DNA of 15,717 bases from Bacillota bacterium. Its GTDB lineage: Bacteria > Bacillota > Bacilli > Alicyclobacillales > SLC66. This document shows, in pieces, positions 1 to 8,600 of this stretch. The stretch lies in the NCBI GenBank assembly GCA_021846145.1, contig JAJZCJ010000046.1, forward strand, positions 1 through 15,717, given 5' to 3'. Made by a program: the position numbers and the translations under genes. Below the pieces are notes generated by a model. It saw only the letters and a program-made list of their open reading frames with translations, was not told the DNA's origin and did no database searches. Position 1 is the first letter of the stretch. Each line of letters opens with the position of its first letter.

Positions 1-52
1 GCAGTTTGTGATCGTACGCTTTCAAACGGATCCGGATTTTCTGTTTTGCCAC
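1..52 (-). CDS. rpsJ: 30S ribosomal protein S10, N-terminal fragment (3' end beyond window)
   Basis: Only the first 17 codons are present. They read V/M-A-K-Q-K-I-R-I-R-L-K-A-Y-D-H-K-L, the highly conserved start of S10, a 30S head protein that also acts as NusE in transcription antitermination. The start is GTG at 52-50. An ideal AAGGAGGG ribosome binding site (59-66) sits six bases upstream. An ATG overlapping the GTG by one base is in another frame and would not give S10. S10 normally opens the large S10-spc ribosomal protein cluster, so that cluster presumably continues past the left edge. In many Bacillota rpsJ follows tuf closely; here a signal peptidase gene lies between them. Confidence 0.95.
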   Translation of the reverse strand, partial: MAKQKIRIRLKAYDHKL

Positions 53-58
53 ATGTTT

Positions 59-163
59 CCCTCCTTCGTCGCCCAATGGTCTGGACATACTCCGCAAAAA
101 TTTCCTCAGTGGTACCGCATATGGCAGACGATACATGAGCAACCTTTTGCTTCATCGCAGTCT
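59..163 (-). promoter_or_regulatory. rpsJ 5' leader with imperfect stem-loop and strong RBS
   Basis: The transcript from the promoter at 181-209 would carry about 120 bases before rpsJ. Near its 5' end an imperfect stem-loop can form at 126-163: AGA/TCT, then CGAT/ATCG, then AGCAA/TTGCT closing an AAGG loop, with small internal bulges. No run of T follows, so it does not look like a terminator. The leader ends in the AAGGAGGG ribosome binding site. The pairing is visible in the sequence; a regulatory role is inferred. No resemblance to a known S10/L4 leader was recognised. Confidence 0.4.
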
Positions 164-180
164 AAAGTCAACAATATAAA

Positions 181-209
181 ATTATACTGAATATCTACAA
201 TAAATTCAA
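181..209 (-). promoter_or_regulatory. Sigma-A-type promoter for rpsJ / S10 cluster
   Basis: A perfect -10 hexamer TATAAT (181-186) lies 17 bases downstream of a -35 hexamer TTGAAT (204-209, 4 of 6 matches). Transcription would begin near 174. The -35 lies only six bases after the lepB stop codon, so S10 can be transcribed independently of lepB and tuf, with possible read-through from lepB because no terminator is seen after it. Confidence 0.75.
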
Positions 210-215
210 GGCCTT

Positions 216-785
216 TTATCCTTTTGGCGAAGATTGTGGCAAATATTTTTCTTGACTTGACCCAATTGCCTTAAAATCATTAAGCGGCCAGAACACAAGG
301 TCAACTCTCCCGATGACTCTTGATTCTGCAATTGGCCCAATAATACGACTGTCTTCACTAATATTGCGGTTGTCTCCCATGACAAAAAGATCGCCTTTAG
401 GAACAGTGATGGGTCCATAGTTGTTGTAGGGATTCATCGGACCATTGATATAAGGCTCGTTGATTTTCTTGCCATCTAGTATCAACTTGCCATTTTTGAC
501 TGCCACCGTATCCCCAGGCAGCCCAATCACACGCTTCACCCAGTCTTGTCCGTCTGGGGCATGAAACACAATGATATCTCCACGCTTAGGTGGTCCAAAA
601 TAATAAGGAACCAAATCGATAATCAAATGTTCACCGTTAGCGAGCGTAGGATCCATCGATTCTCCGTCCACTACAAATTGTTGCAATATAAACAAATGGA
701 TCCCTTCGGCAATAATTAGCGCAACAATAATCGCCTTGAGCCAGTCCCAAATCTCAGACCAACGCTTATTTTTATTGTCTTCCAT
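216..785 (-). CDS. lepB: Type I signal peptidase
   Basis: This 189-residue protein is a membrane-bound Ser/Lys protease that removes signal peptides from exported proteins on the outer face of the cytoplasmic membrane. An uncharged segment at about residues 16-36 is the single N-terminal membrane anchor of Gram-positive SipS-type enzymes. The family boxes are all present: GESMDPTL with catalytic Ser43, RGDIIVF at 68-74, the region around catalytic Lys84 (WVKRVIGLPGD, 82-92), and GDNRNISEDSR at 137-147. The ATG at 785 was chosen because GGGAGGG lies five bases upstream and MEDNKNKRW runs straight into the anchor; the frame stays open upstream, but that extension overlaps tuf. The gene has its own promoter behind the tuf terminator. 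Nothing around it is secretion-related, so its position is the oddity. Which sip/lep paralogue it is cannot be told. Confidence 0.93.
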   Translation of the reverse strand: MEDNKNKRWSEIWDWLKAIIVALIIAEGIHLFILQQFVVDGESMDPTLANGEHLIIDLVPYYFGPPKRGDIIVFHAPDGQDWVKRVIGLPGDTVAVKNGKLILDGKKINEPYINGPMNPYNNYGPITVPKGDLFVMGDNRNISEDSRIIGPIAESRVIGRVDLVFWPLNDFKAIGSSQEKYLPQSSPKG

Positions 786-790
786 TTTCG

Positions 791-797
791 CCCTCCC
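791..797 (-). promoter_or_regulatory. lepB ribosome binding site
   Basis: GGGAGGG five bases before the ATG at 785. It decides the lepB start against the longer open frame that reaches back to 992 inside tuf. Confidence 0.8.
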
Positions 798-813
798 AAT
801 GACCATCTGTTCT

Positions 814-843
814 ATTATACATACTTGTGTGCGAGCATGCCAT
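814..843 (-). promoter_or_regulatory. Putative lepB promoter
   Basis: A perfect -10 TATAAT (814-819) is preceded by an 18-base spacer and a weak -35 ATGGCA (838-843, 4 of 6). It sits between the tuf terminator and the lepB start, which would give lepB its own transcript with a leader of roughly 20 bases. The -10 is strong evidence; the -35 is marginal. Confidence 0.6.
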
Positions 844-864
844 TTATGAATCCTGTGAAACAAC

Positions 865-893
865 AAAAAGTCGGGCACATATTGCACCCGACT
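865..893 (-). terminator. Rho-independent terminator after tuf
   Basis: An 11-pair stem (AGTCGGGTGCA against TGTGCCCGACT, two G-U pairs) closes a three-base ATA loop and is followed directly by a run of T and then TTGTT. It begins about 20 bases after the tuf stop and would end the str operon transcript. Confidence 0.85.
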
Positions 894-912
894 CATCACC
901 ATAACGAGATGC

Positions 913-2103
913 TTACTTTGTAATTTCGACAACAACACCAGCGCCAACAGTACGTCCGCCTTCGCGAATAGCAAAGCGTGTTCCATCTTCAATGGCGATT
1001 GGTGAAATTAGTTCCACCGCTAACGTCACGTTATCACCAGGCATTACCATTTCCGTGCCTTCAGGCAATGTGATGACGCCCGTTACGTCCGTTGTCCGAA
1101 AATAAAACTGTGGACGATAGTTATCAAAAAAAGGAGTGTGGCGTCCGCCTTCTTCTTTTTTTAGTACATACACTTGTGCCTTAAATTTTGTGTGCGGTTT
1201 AATTGAACCTGGTTTGCAAATAACTTGACCACGTTCAATGTCTTTACGATCCACGCCACGAAGCAATGCGCCAATGTTGTCCCCAGCTTGCGCAAAATCG
1301 AGCAATTTGCGGAACATTTCAATACCAGTGGCAACTGTTTTGCGCGGCATTTCTTCAAAGCCGACAATTTCCACTTCGTCGCCCACTTTTAGTTGTCCAC
1401 GTTCCACACGACCTGTTGCAACAGTTCCACGACCGGTAATTGTAAACACGTCTTCAACAGGCATCAAAAATGGCTTGTCTGTATCGCGATCTGGTGTAGG
1501 AATAAAATCATCCACTGCCACCATCAGATCATCGATCTTTGTCGACCATTCGCCTTTAGGATCTTCAAGTGCTTTGAGTGCAGACCCACGAATAATCGGG
1601 GTGTCATCGCCAGGAAATTCATACTCATTGAGTAGGTCGCGCACTTCCATCTCTACGAGTTCAAGCAATTCCTCATCATCGACCATGTCGCATTTATTGA
1701 GGAACACGACAATATGAGGCACACCGACCTGACGCGCCAACAGGATATGCTCGCGCGTTTGTGGCATCGGTCCGTCTGTCGCAGACACGACCAGAATCGC
1801 GCCGTCCATTTGTGCAGCGCCAGTAATCATGTTTTTCACATAGTCAGCATGACCAGGGCAGTCAACGTGTGCATAGTGACGGTTGACAGTTTCGTATTCT
1901 ACGTGTGCCGTGTTAATGGTAATGCCGCGTTCGCGTTCTTCTGGAGCTTTGTCAATCGCATCATAAGCCATTGCCTGTGCACCGCCACGAAGTGCAAGCA
2001 CAGTTGTAATGGCCGCAGTCAACGTGGTTTTACCATGGTCAACGTGACCGATGGTGCCAATATTTACGTGAGGTTTATTACGTTCAAATTTCGCTTTTCC
2101 CAA
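913..2103 (-). CDS. tuf: Elongation factor Tu
   Basis: EF-Tu (396 residues, normal length) is the GTPase that delivers aminoacyl-tRNA to the ribosomal A site. The G motifs are intact: GHVDHGKT at 19-26, RGITI with the switch I Thr62, DCPGH at 81-85 with the catalytic His85, and NKCD at 136-139. Domains 2 and 3 follow and the chain ends in VVVEITK. The start is TTG at 2103. An in-frame TGA lies two codons upstream and the next in-frame Met is residue 45, beyond the GTP-binding loop, so TTG is the only workable start. AAAGGAG lies ten bases before it. The gene is last in the str operon, 29 bases after fusA, and is followed by a strong terminator. A second tuf copy elsewhere cannot be excluded. 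Confidence 0.98.
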   Translation of the reverse strand: MGKAKFERNKPHVNIGTIGHVDHGKTTLTAAITTVLALRGGAQAMAYDAIDKAPEERERGITINTAHVEYETVNRHYAHVDCPGHADYVKNMITGAAQMDGAILVVSATDGPMPQTREHILLARQVGVPHIVVFLNKCDMVDDEELLELVEMEVRDLLNEYEFPGDDTPIIRGSALKALEDPKGEWSTKIDDLMVAVDDFIPTPDRDTDKPFLMPVEDVFTITGRGTVATGRVERGQLKVGDEVEIVGFEEMPRKTVATGIEMFRKLLDFAQAGDNIGALLRGVDRKDIERGQVICKPGSIKPHTKFKAQVYVLKKEEGGRHTPFFDNYRPQFYFRTTDVTGVITLPEGTEMVMPGDNVTLAVELISPIAIEDGTRFAIREGGRTVGAGVVVEITK

Positions 2104-2113
2104 GTGAATTCAA

Positions 2114-2120
2114 CTCCTTT
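2114..2120 (-). promoter_or_regulatory. tuf ribosome binding site
   Basis: AAAGGAG ends ten bases before the TTG start of tuf. The spacing is slightly long. A second TTG directly after this site is in another frame and soon meets a stop. Confidence 0.7.
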
Positions 2121-2132
2121 GTAATTTAGAGA

Positions 2133-4208
2133 TTATTCTCCTTTATTTTTGGCAATAATTTCTGCACTTACACTTTTCGGAACTTCTTCATAGCTGTAAA
2201 ATTCCATGCTGTATGTTCCTCGACCTTGTGTGCGCGATCGCAGCGACGTTGAATAGCCAAACATCTCTGAAAGTGGCACAAAACCGCGGATAATTTGGGC
2301 ACCTGCGCGTGAATCCATGCCTTCAATACGGCCTCGACGCGAATTGATGTCACCCATGATGTCACCCATGTACTCTTCTGGAACAGTGACTTCCACTTTC
2401 ATGATCGGTTCAAGCAGATAAGCATCAGCCTTGTGAGCGCCTGATTTCAACGCCATGGATCCAGCAATATGAAACGCCATTTCAGAGGAGTCAACCTCAT
2501 GATAGGACCCATCTACAATTGCCGCCTTGACGTCGATCATCGGATAGCCGGCTACTACACCGTTGGTCAGTGCTTCTTGAATTCCATCATCAACAGGTGA
2601 AATGTATTCCCGTGGAACAACACCGCCGACAATTTTATTCTCAAACACATAGCCTGCGCCGCGCTCTAGAGGTTCAAGCTCGATCCACACATGACCGTAC
2701 TGTCCACGACCACCGGACTGACGTACAAAGCGACCTTCTGCTCTCACTTTGTTGCGGATGGTTTCCTTGTAAGCCACCTGTGGTTTTCCTACATTCGCTT
2801 CGACCTTAAACTCACGGAACAGTCGATCAACAATGATCTCCAAGTGTAACTCGCCCATACCAGCAATGATCGTTTGACCAGTCTCTTGGTTAGTTGAAGT
2901 CTTAAATGTAGGATCTTCTTCAGCCAGCTTGTTCAAGGCAATACCCATCTTATCCTGATCTGCTTTCGTCTTTGGCTCAATCGCCACGGAAATCACGGTA
3001 TCTGGAAATTCCATCGACTCCAGCACAATCGGATTCTTTTCATCGCATAGCGTGTCACCGGTTGTCGTATCTTTTAGCCCCACCGCCGCTGCAATATCTC
3101 CAGCATAGACAGAGGGGATTTCTTCACGGTGATTCGCATGCATTTGCAGTACACGACCAATGCGCTCACGTTTGCCTTTGCTAGAATTGAGCACATAGGA
3201 ACCAGCATTCATCACGCCTGAATACACACGGAAAAAGGCCAATTTACCAACAAACGGATCGGTCATGATCTTAAATGCAAGCGCCGAAAAAGATTCTTCA
3301 TCAGTGGACACACGATGTGCTTCATCCCCATCAGGTGTATGTCCATTGACAGGAGGAATATCAAGTGGCGACGGCAAGTAGTCTACGACCGCATCTAACA
3401 TAGGTTGCACGCCTTTGTTCCGGTACGACGAACCTGCCATTACAGGTACCATTTTCGATTCAATCGTGCCTTTTCGAATGGCGCGTTTGATTTCTTCCAC
3501 AGATACTTCTTCGCCTTCAAGATATTTCATCAACATTTCTTCATCAAACTCTGCGACTGCCTCAAGCAAGATGGTGCGGTATTCTGCCACCTGTTCAAGA
3601 TATTCTTCTGGAATATCACGCGATTCTGAAGTCGTACCTAAATCATCAGTATAAATAATCGCACGTTGCTCAACTAAGTCAATCACACCAAAAAAGTGAT
3701 CTTCAGCACCTACCGGAACTTGAATCGCCACGGGATTGGCTTTGAGTTTCGACTTAATTTGATCAATCGTCATGAAAAAATCCGCGCCAACGATGTCCAT
3801 CTTGTTAACGTAAGCGACACGAGGTACCCCGTATTTATCCGCTTGCCGCCACACTGTTTCTGATTGCGGTTCTACGCCATTTTTTGCATCAAAAACTGCC
3901 ACCGCACCATCCAATACGCGAAGTGACCGTTCCACTTCTACCGTAAAATCGACGTGTCCCGGTGTGTCGATGATATTAATGCGATGACCCTTCCACTGCG
4001 CCGTAGTCGCTGCAGACGTAATCGTAATTCCGCGTTCTTGCTCCTGTACCATCCAGTCCATGGTTGCTGCGCCTTCATGGACTTCACCGATTTTATGAAC
4101 ACGACCAGTATAAAAGAGAACACGTTCCGTTGTGGTTGTTTTCCCCGCGTCGATGTGTGCCATAATCCCGATGTTGCGAGTTTTTTCTAGCGGGAATTGC
4201 CTAGGCAT
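2133..4208 (-). CDS. fusA: Elongation factor G
   Basis: EF-G (691 residues, typical) is the GTPase that drives translocation of tRNA and mRNA on the ribosome and, with RRF, ribosome recycling. Domain I carries AHIDAGKTT at 17-25, RGITI at 59-63, DTPGH at 81-85 and NKMD at 135-138. Domain IV is recognisable from [12 protein letters not shown], and domain V from [15 protein letters not shown] near the C terminus. The ATG at 4208 follows an AAGGAAGGGGG-like ribosome binding site. It lies 36 bases after rpsG and 29 bases before tuf, the classical str operon arrangement. The protein matches the housekeeping EF-G form rather than the ribosome-protection or FusA2 paralogues, judged from its full motif set and context. 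Confidence 0.98.
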   Translation of the reverse strand: MPRQFPLEKTRNIGIMAHIDAGKTTTTERVLFYTGRVHKIGEVHEGAATMDWMVQEQERGITITSAATTAQWKGHRINIIDTPGHVDFTVEVERSLRVLDGAVAVFDAKNGVEPQSETVWRQADKYGVPRVAYVNKMDIVGADFFMTIDQIKSKLKANPVAIQVPVGAEDHFFGVIDLVEQRAIIYTDDLGTTSESRDIPEEYLEQVAEYRTILLEAVAEFDEEMLMKYLEGEEVSVEEIKRAIRKGTIESKMVPVMAGSSYRNKGVQPMLDAVVDYLPSPLDIPPVNGHTPDGDEAHRVSTDEESFSALAFKIMTDPFVGKLAFFRVYSGVMNAGSYVLNSSKGKRERIGRVLQMHANHREEIPSVYAGDIAAAVGLKDTTTGDTLCDEKNPIVLESMEFPDTVISVAIEPKTKADQDKMGIALNKLAEEDPTFKTSTNQETGQTIIAGMGELHLEIIVDRLFREFKVEANVGKPQVAYKETIRNKVRAEGRFVRQSGGRGQYGHVWIELEPLERGAGYVFENKIVGGVVPREYISPVDDGIQEALTNGVVAGYPMIDVKAAIVDGSYHEVDSSEMAFHIAGSMALKSGAHKADAYLLEPIMKVEVTVPEEYMGDIMGDINSRRGRIEGMDSRAGAQIIRGFVPLSEMFGYSTSLRSRTQGRGTYSMEFYSYEEVPKSVSAEIIAKNKGE

Positions 4209-4244
4209 GAATTGATCCCCCTTCCTTAAAAAATTTGATAACTA

Positions 4245-4715
4245 CTACCAGCGATAGTGAGCAAACGCACGATTTGCTTCTGCCATACGGTGTGTTTCTT
4301 CGCGTTTTTTCACTGCGCCACCCGCATTATTTGAAGCATCGATAATTTCACCAGCTAGTCTCTCGTCCATCCCTTTTTCATGGCGTTGTCTCGCGTAGTT
4401 CACTAACCAACGCACACCTAGTGTAAAGCGTCGTTCCACGCGAACTTCAATCGGCACCTGATAGTTGGCACCTCCCACACGACGGGATTTCACCTCAAGA
4501 ATTGGCATGATGTTGTTCATCGCTGTATCAAAAACTTCTTTAGGATTTTTCCCTGTGCGTTCTTGCACTACATTAAACGCGGTGTACACAAGCTGCTGCG
4601 CAATTCCGCGCTTGCCATCTAGCATCACTTTATTGATTAACCGCGTAACTTCCTTACTTGAATAAATGGGATCTTCGAGCACATCCCTGCGCGGCACTGG
4701 GCCTTTACGTGGCAT
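4245..4715 (-). CDS. rpsG: 30S ribosomal protein S7
   Basis: S7 (156 residues, standard length) is the primary assembly protein of the 30S head and lines the E site. The start [16 protein letters not shown], the central [14 protein letters not shown] segment and the C-terminal [15 protein letters not shown] are all hallmarks. The ATG at 4715 has AAAGGAGG a few bases upstream. It lies 45 bases after rpsL and 36 before fusA. In Escherichia coli S7 represses its operon by binding the rpsL-rpsG spacer; the 45-base spacer here is too short to show an equivalent and no clear hairpin was seen in it. Confidence 0.98.
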   Translation of the reverse strand: MPRKGPVPRRDVLEDPIYSSKEVTRLINKVMLDGKRGIAQQLVYTAFNVVQERTGKNPKEVFDTAMNNIMPILEVKSRRVGGANYQVPIEVRVERRFTLGVRWLVNYARQRHEKGMDERLAGEIIDASNNAGGAVKKREETHRMAEANRAFAHYRW

Positions 4716-4760
4716 TTTACAGCCTCCTTTCCAATCGCCTAATCCACAACACTTGCCATA

Positions 4761-5180
4761 TTACGCTTTTTTCTTAGGTCGTTTTGCACCATATTTCGAC
4801 CTGGCTTGCATCCGATCCTTCACACCTGCAGTATCGAGCGCGCCACGGACGATGTGATAACGAACACCAGGTAAATCCTTGACACGTCCACCACGCACAA
4901 GCACGACTGAGTGCTCCTGCAGGTTGTGACCTATCCCTGGAATGTACGCCGTCACTTCAATACCGTTAGTTAACCGCACACGAGCGTACTTGCGAAGCGC
5001 GGAGTTCGGTTTTTTCGGCGTCATCGTCCCCACGCGCGTGCACACACCACGCTTTTGCGGTGAAGGAAGATTAGTTTGCTCCTTCTGGTAACTGTTGTAC
5101 CCCTTTTGCAAAGCCGGTGCCTTGGACTTCTCTTCCATAGCTATTCGACCTTTGCGTACGAGTTGGTTGATTGTCGGCAT
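4761..5180 (-). CDS. rpsL: 30S ribosomal protein S12
   Basis: S12 (139 residues) sits at the decoding centre and controls accuracy. The protein shows [24 protein letters not shown] and [25 protein letters not shown], the conserved core. The N-terminal [15 protein letters not shown] segment is the longer form seen in Bacilli compared with E. coli. The lysine equivalent to E. coli Lys43 (here Lys56) and the lysine of RVKDLPG are both unchanged, so the two commonest streptomycin-resistance positions are wild type. The ATG at 5180 follows AAAGGAGGTG. It is the second gene of the str unit, 127 bases after ybxF, the longest spacer inside that unit. Confidence 0.98.
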   Translation of the reverse strand: MPTINQLVRKGRIAMEEKSKAPALQKGYNSYQKEQTNLPSPQKRGVCTRVGTMTPKKPNSALRKYARVRLTNGIEVTAYIPGIGHNLQEHSVVLVRGGRVKDLPGVRYHIVRGALDTAGVKDRMQARSKYGAKRPKKKA

Positions 5181-5203
5181 GATTACACCTCCTTTACTTC
5201 TTG

Positions 5204-5292
5204 GCGGCCATTTTCAAGGCCACTGATCCTGGTGGTTCACTTTCGGATAAAGAAAAGTGTCATTCCGACTGTCATCATCACATCGATCGGAA
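5204..5292 (-). promoter_or_regulatory. Structured spacer between ybxF and rpsL
   Basis: The 127-base gap holds three successive perfect or near-perfect six-pair stems: TTCCGA/TCGGAA (5263-5292), CACTTT/AAAGTG (5238-5259) and GTGGCC/GGCCGC (5204-5223, one G-U pair). A CCAC/GTGG pairing (5220-5235) would compete with the last. None is followed by a T run, so none is a terminator, and no convincing promoter was seen. The loop of the first hairpin contains TGATGA, the box C sequence of L7Ae-bound kink-turns, but no CTGA partner was found. A control role is inferred. Confidence 0.35.
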
Positions 5293-5307
5293 CCCCAGAC
5301 TTCTTAC

Positions 5308-5553
5308 TTAACATAGTAACCCTACGGTTGAAGCCCCCACGGACAATCCACAGGCTTTTCCCAACAACGCCTGACTGTCCACAAGTTGAAACGGGACTTC
5401 TGCTGCCTTACACGCCTCAATTACTGGCTGTACAACATTTTGATCAGCATCAGCGGCAACAATAACTTCGGTCAGTTGCCCTTTTTGCAATGCGCGCAAG
5501 GTTGCTGAACTACCAACAGTCCGCTGTTTATGAGCTTTCACTCGCTGATACAA
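5308..5553 (-). CDS. ybxF: L7Ae/L30e/S12e/Gadd45-family ribosomal protein YbxF (L7Ae-like)
   Basis: This 81-residue protein matches Bacillus YbxF in length, layout and place (between rpoC and rpsL). It has the GSSATLRALQKGQLTEVIVAADAD N-terminal half (14-37) and the LGKACGLSVGASTVGLL C-terminal half (64-80) typical of the L7Ae fold. Family members bind kink-turn RNA; Bacillus YbxF binds such motifs in vitro, though its physiological target is unclear. The start is taken as TTG at 5553, because AAGGAGG ends seven bases upstream and the protein then aligns from its first residues with YbxF. The longer open frame back to 5613 would begin with atypical residues and overlap the promoter. It is the first gene of the str unit. 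Confidence 0.88.
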   Translation of the reverse strand: MYQRVKAHKQRTVGSSATLRALQKGQLTEVIVAADADQNVVQPVIEACKAAEVPFQLVDSQALLGKACGLSVGASTVGLLC

Positions 5554-5560
5554 AACACTG

Positions 5561-5567
5561 CCTCCTT
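5561..5567 (-). promoter_or_regulatory. ybxF ribosome binding site
   Basis: AAGGAGG seven bases before the TTG at 5553; it fixes this start. Its first base is also part of a possible hairpin in the leader (5567-5586). Confidence 0.8.
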
Positions 5568-5587
5568 GCGCATGTGCGTAGGCGCAC
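5567..5587 (-). promoter_or_regulatory. Alternative hairpins in the ybxF leader
   Basis: Two mutually exclusive stems can form just upstream of the ribosome binding site. GTGCG/CGCAC (5574-5587) has a four-base loop and leaves the site free. TGCGC/GCGCA (5567-5571 with 5582-5586) reaches the first base of AAGGAGG. The pairing is seen; switching between them is inference. Confidence 0.35.
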
Positions 5588-5593
5588 TTGTGA

Positions 5594-5623
5594 ATATTAC
5601 CATCGCAGATCACGCGATGTCAA
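5594..5623 (-). promoter_or_regulatory. Promoter of the str unit (ybxF-rpsL-rpsG-fusA-tuf)
   Basis: A perfect -35 TTGACA (5618-5623), an 18-base spacer and a -10 TAATAT (5594-5599, 4 of 6) with the extended TGG in front. It lies directly after the rpoC terminator and about 40 bases before the ybxF start, the place expected for a str operon promoter. Confidence 0.8.
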
Positions 5624-5639
5624 GTAATTTCAGTCCATT

Positions 5640-5678
5640 AAAAAGCCGGATGCGCATGAAATTGATCAGGCATCCGGC
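5640..5678 (-). terminator. Rho-independent terminator after rpoC
   Basis: A perfect nine-pair stem GCCGGATGC/GCATCCGGC closes a 16-base loop and is followed by TTTTTA. It begins about 12 bases after the rpoC stop and separates the rpoBC and str transcripts. Confidence 0.9.
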
Positions 5679-5690
5679 AATTCTTTGGCT

Positions 5691-8600
5691 TTACTCGCCG
5701 TCTACCCCCACCGGTTCAAGCGGTGCGCGATCACCTTGCACACCTTCTTTAGTCTCTCCAGCTTCAAGATCGACAACATCGATATTGCGATAACGAGCCA
5801 TTCCTGTCCCTGCTGGGATCAGTTTGCCGATAATCACGTTCTCTTTGAGTCCCAACAATCGATCTACTTTTCCTTTAATGGCCGCCTCAGTTAACACACG
5901 AGTCGTTTCCTGAAAGGAAGCTGCAGATAGAAATGAGTCAGTTTCCAGCGATGCTTTAGTAATGCCAAGCAGGGCGGGCTTCGCAATGGCCGGTTCTCCT
6001 CCAGCCATAAACGCTTTGTGATTGGCTTCTTCAAACTCAAACAAACCTGCATAAGTGCCTGGCAACAATTCAGTGTCCCCGCTATCTGCTATCCGCACCT
6101 TGCGCATCATTTGGCGGATCATGACTTCCACGTGCTTGTCATTGATGTCCACGCCCTGAATCCGATACACACGTTGCACTTCACGAAGCAAGTAATTTTG
6201 CACCCCGCGAAGTCCTTTTACGCGAAGTAACTCTTTAGGATCGACGGAACCCTCCGTGAGTTCATCACCCGCTTCTAATTCCATTCCAACCTCTACGCGC
6301 AGTCTGGAACCAAAAGGAACCGTGTACACTTTTGTTTCTGTTTCACCCGTCATTTCGATTTCTCTTTTTTCTTTTACTTCGCGAATTTCGGTCACTTTAC
6401 CCGCAAATTCCGCGATCATTGCCTGACCTTTTGGATTGCGAGCCTCAAAAAGTTCCTGAATTCTCGGCAGACCTTGGGTAATGTCATCCCCTGCAACGCC
6501 ACCTGTATGGAATGTGCGCATGGTTAACTGCGTACCCGGTTCACCAATCGATTGTGCTGCAATAATTCCCACCGCTTCGCCAATCTCCACCATTTTTCCA
6601 GTGGCTAGGTTACGACCATAACAGCGAATGCACACACCATGACGAGCACGGCAACTGAGCACCGAACGAATGCCCACTTTTTCGATTCCCGCTTCAATGA
6701 TTTTGCGAGCCGCATTGTCATCAATCAATTGATTTTTATTGACCATGGCCTCACCCGTATCGGGGTGGCGTATGGTTTCAAATGCCACCCGACCATTGAT
6801 GCGATCATACAATTCTTCAATAATCTCTTTGCCATCGCGCATCTGATCCACGACAATACCACGGTCAGTCCCACAATCGTCAATTCTCACAATCGTATCT
6901 TGCGCCACGTCTACTAAACGTCTAGTCAGATACCCAGAGTCTGCAGTTCTCAGCGCCGTGTCAGCTAATCCTTTGCGCGCACCGTGTGTGGAAATAAAAT
7001 ACTCTAACACGGATAACCCTTCACGAAAGTTTGATTTGATTGGCAATTCAATGATTCGCCCTGACGGATTAGCCATCAATCCGCGCATTCCAGCAAGCTG
7101 AGTGATCTGCGAAACCGAACCACGAGCTCCAGAATTAGCCATCATGTAAATAGGATTAAAGCGATCCAGTGAATCCATCAACGTATTGGTCAACTCATCT
7201 TTGGCACCGCTCCAAATGTTAATAAATCTGTTGTAGCGTTCTTCATCTGTGATCAAACCCCGGCGATACTGTGCAAGCACTTTTTCTTGCTGTAGTTCAG
7301 CTTCTGCCAAGATTTTCTCCTTTTGTTCCGGGACATAGATATCAGCCACCGAGATAGTGATACCTGCCTTGGTCGAGTAAGAGAAGCCAAGTCTTTTTAC
7401 GCGATCAAGAATTTCTGCTGTTTGCGTAGTCCCATAACGATTGAAGCACTCGCCGATGATCAAGCCAAGAAACGACTTCACCACCGCCCCTTTCGTGGGG
7501 ATCGTTTTAATCGCGTCGTGTACGTTAACCCCTTTATTAAACAAAAAGTATGCATCCGGCGTGCCATTTAACAAATTTTTCCGATCAGCTACATTAATAT
7601 AGGGGAAATCAGTCGGGAAAATCTCATTAAATAACACCTTGCCTGGCGTCGTGATGATCAGTGACTCTTGTTGTTGGGCAGTAAAAGAAGTTTTGTTTAA
7701 TGTCCGTGCAGGTAGCAAAATTCGAGAATGCAATGAGACTCGCTTATAATGATATGCGATAAACACTTCATCTGGCCCACTAAACACCTGACCTTCACCA
7801 GGTTCATCCGCTTTTTCGATCGTCAAATAATAAGAGCCGAGCACCATGTCCTGTGTTGGGGTAACCACTGGTTTTCCGTCTTTTGGATTTAAGATGTTGT
7901 GCGCAGCGAGCATCAACAATCGCGCCTCTGCTTGTGCTTCTGCAGATAAGGGAACGTGCACGGCCATTTGGTCGCCATCAAAATCTGCGTTATACGCCGT
8001 ACACACGAGCGGATGCAACTTAATCGCTCGCCCCGCCACGAGTATTGGCTCAAATGCCTGAATACCTAAACGGTGCAACGTCGGCGCGCGATTCAAGAGC
8101 ACAGGGTGCTCTGTGATCACTTTTTCCAGCACATCCCACACATCGCCGGAAACTCTTTCCACTTTTCGCTTTGCGCTCTTGATATTGTGAGCAAAACCCT
8201 GTGCGACCAATTCTTTCATCACAAACGGTTTAAAAAGTTCCAGTGCCATTTCCTTTGGTAATCCACATTGGAACATTTTCAATTCAGGACCGACGACAAT
8301 AACGGAGCGGCCTGAATAGTCGACGCGCTTACCAAGTAAGTTCTGACGAAACCGCCCTTGCTTCCCTTTGAGCATGTGCGATAGCGACTTCAGTGGTCGA
8401 TTGCCAGGTCCTGTGACCGGACGCCCGCGGCGACCATTGTCAATTAACGCATCAACCGCTTCTTGAAGCATGCGTTTCTCATTTTGCACAATAATGTCTG
8501 GTGCCCCAAGATCCAATAACCGCTTCAGGCGATTATTGCGATTAATCACGCGGCGATATAAATCATTCAAATCTGAAGTGGCAAAACGTCCACCGTCCAG

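Noticed and set aside
8..190. 60-residue open frame on the plus strand at the left edge
   Set aside because: It covers the rpsJ start, its ribosome site and promoter in antisense, has no ribosome binding site of note and resembles no known protein.
786..992. N-terminal extension of the signal peptidase frame by 69 residues
   Set aside because: It runs through the tuf 3' end and terminator in another frame; the ATG at 785 has its own ribosome site and gives the normal family N terminus.
1238..1717. 159-residue plus-strand frame opposite tuf
   Set aside because: Low-complexity Ser/Thr/Arg-rich translation typical of the antisense of a conserved gene; no family likeness.
5263..5292. Kink-turn in the ybxF-rpsL gap
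   Set aside because: A TGATGA sequence is present in the loop, but the paired CTGA strand and flanking stems of a standard kink-turn could not be found.
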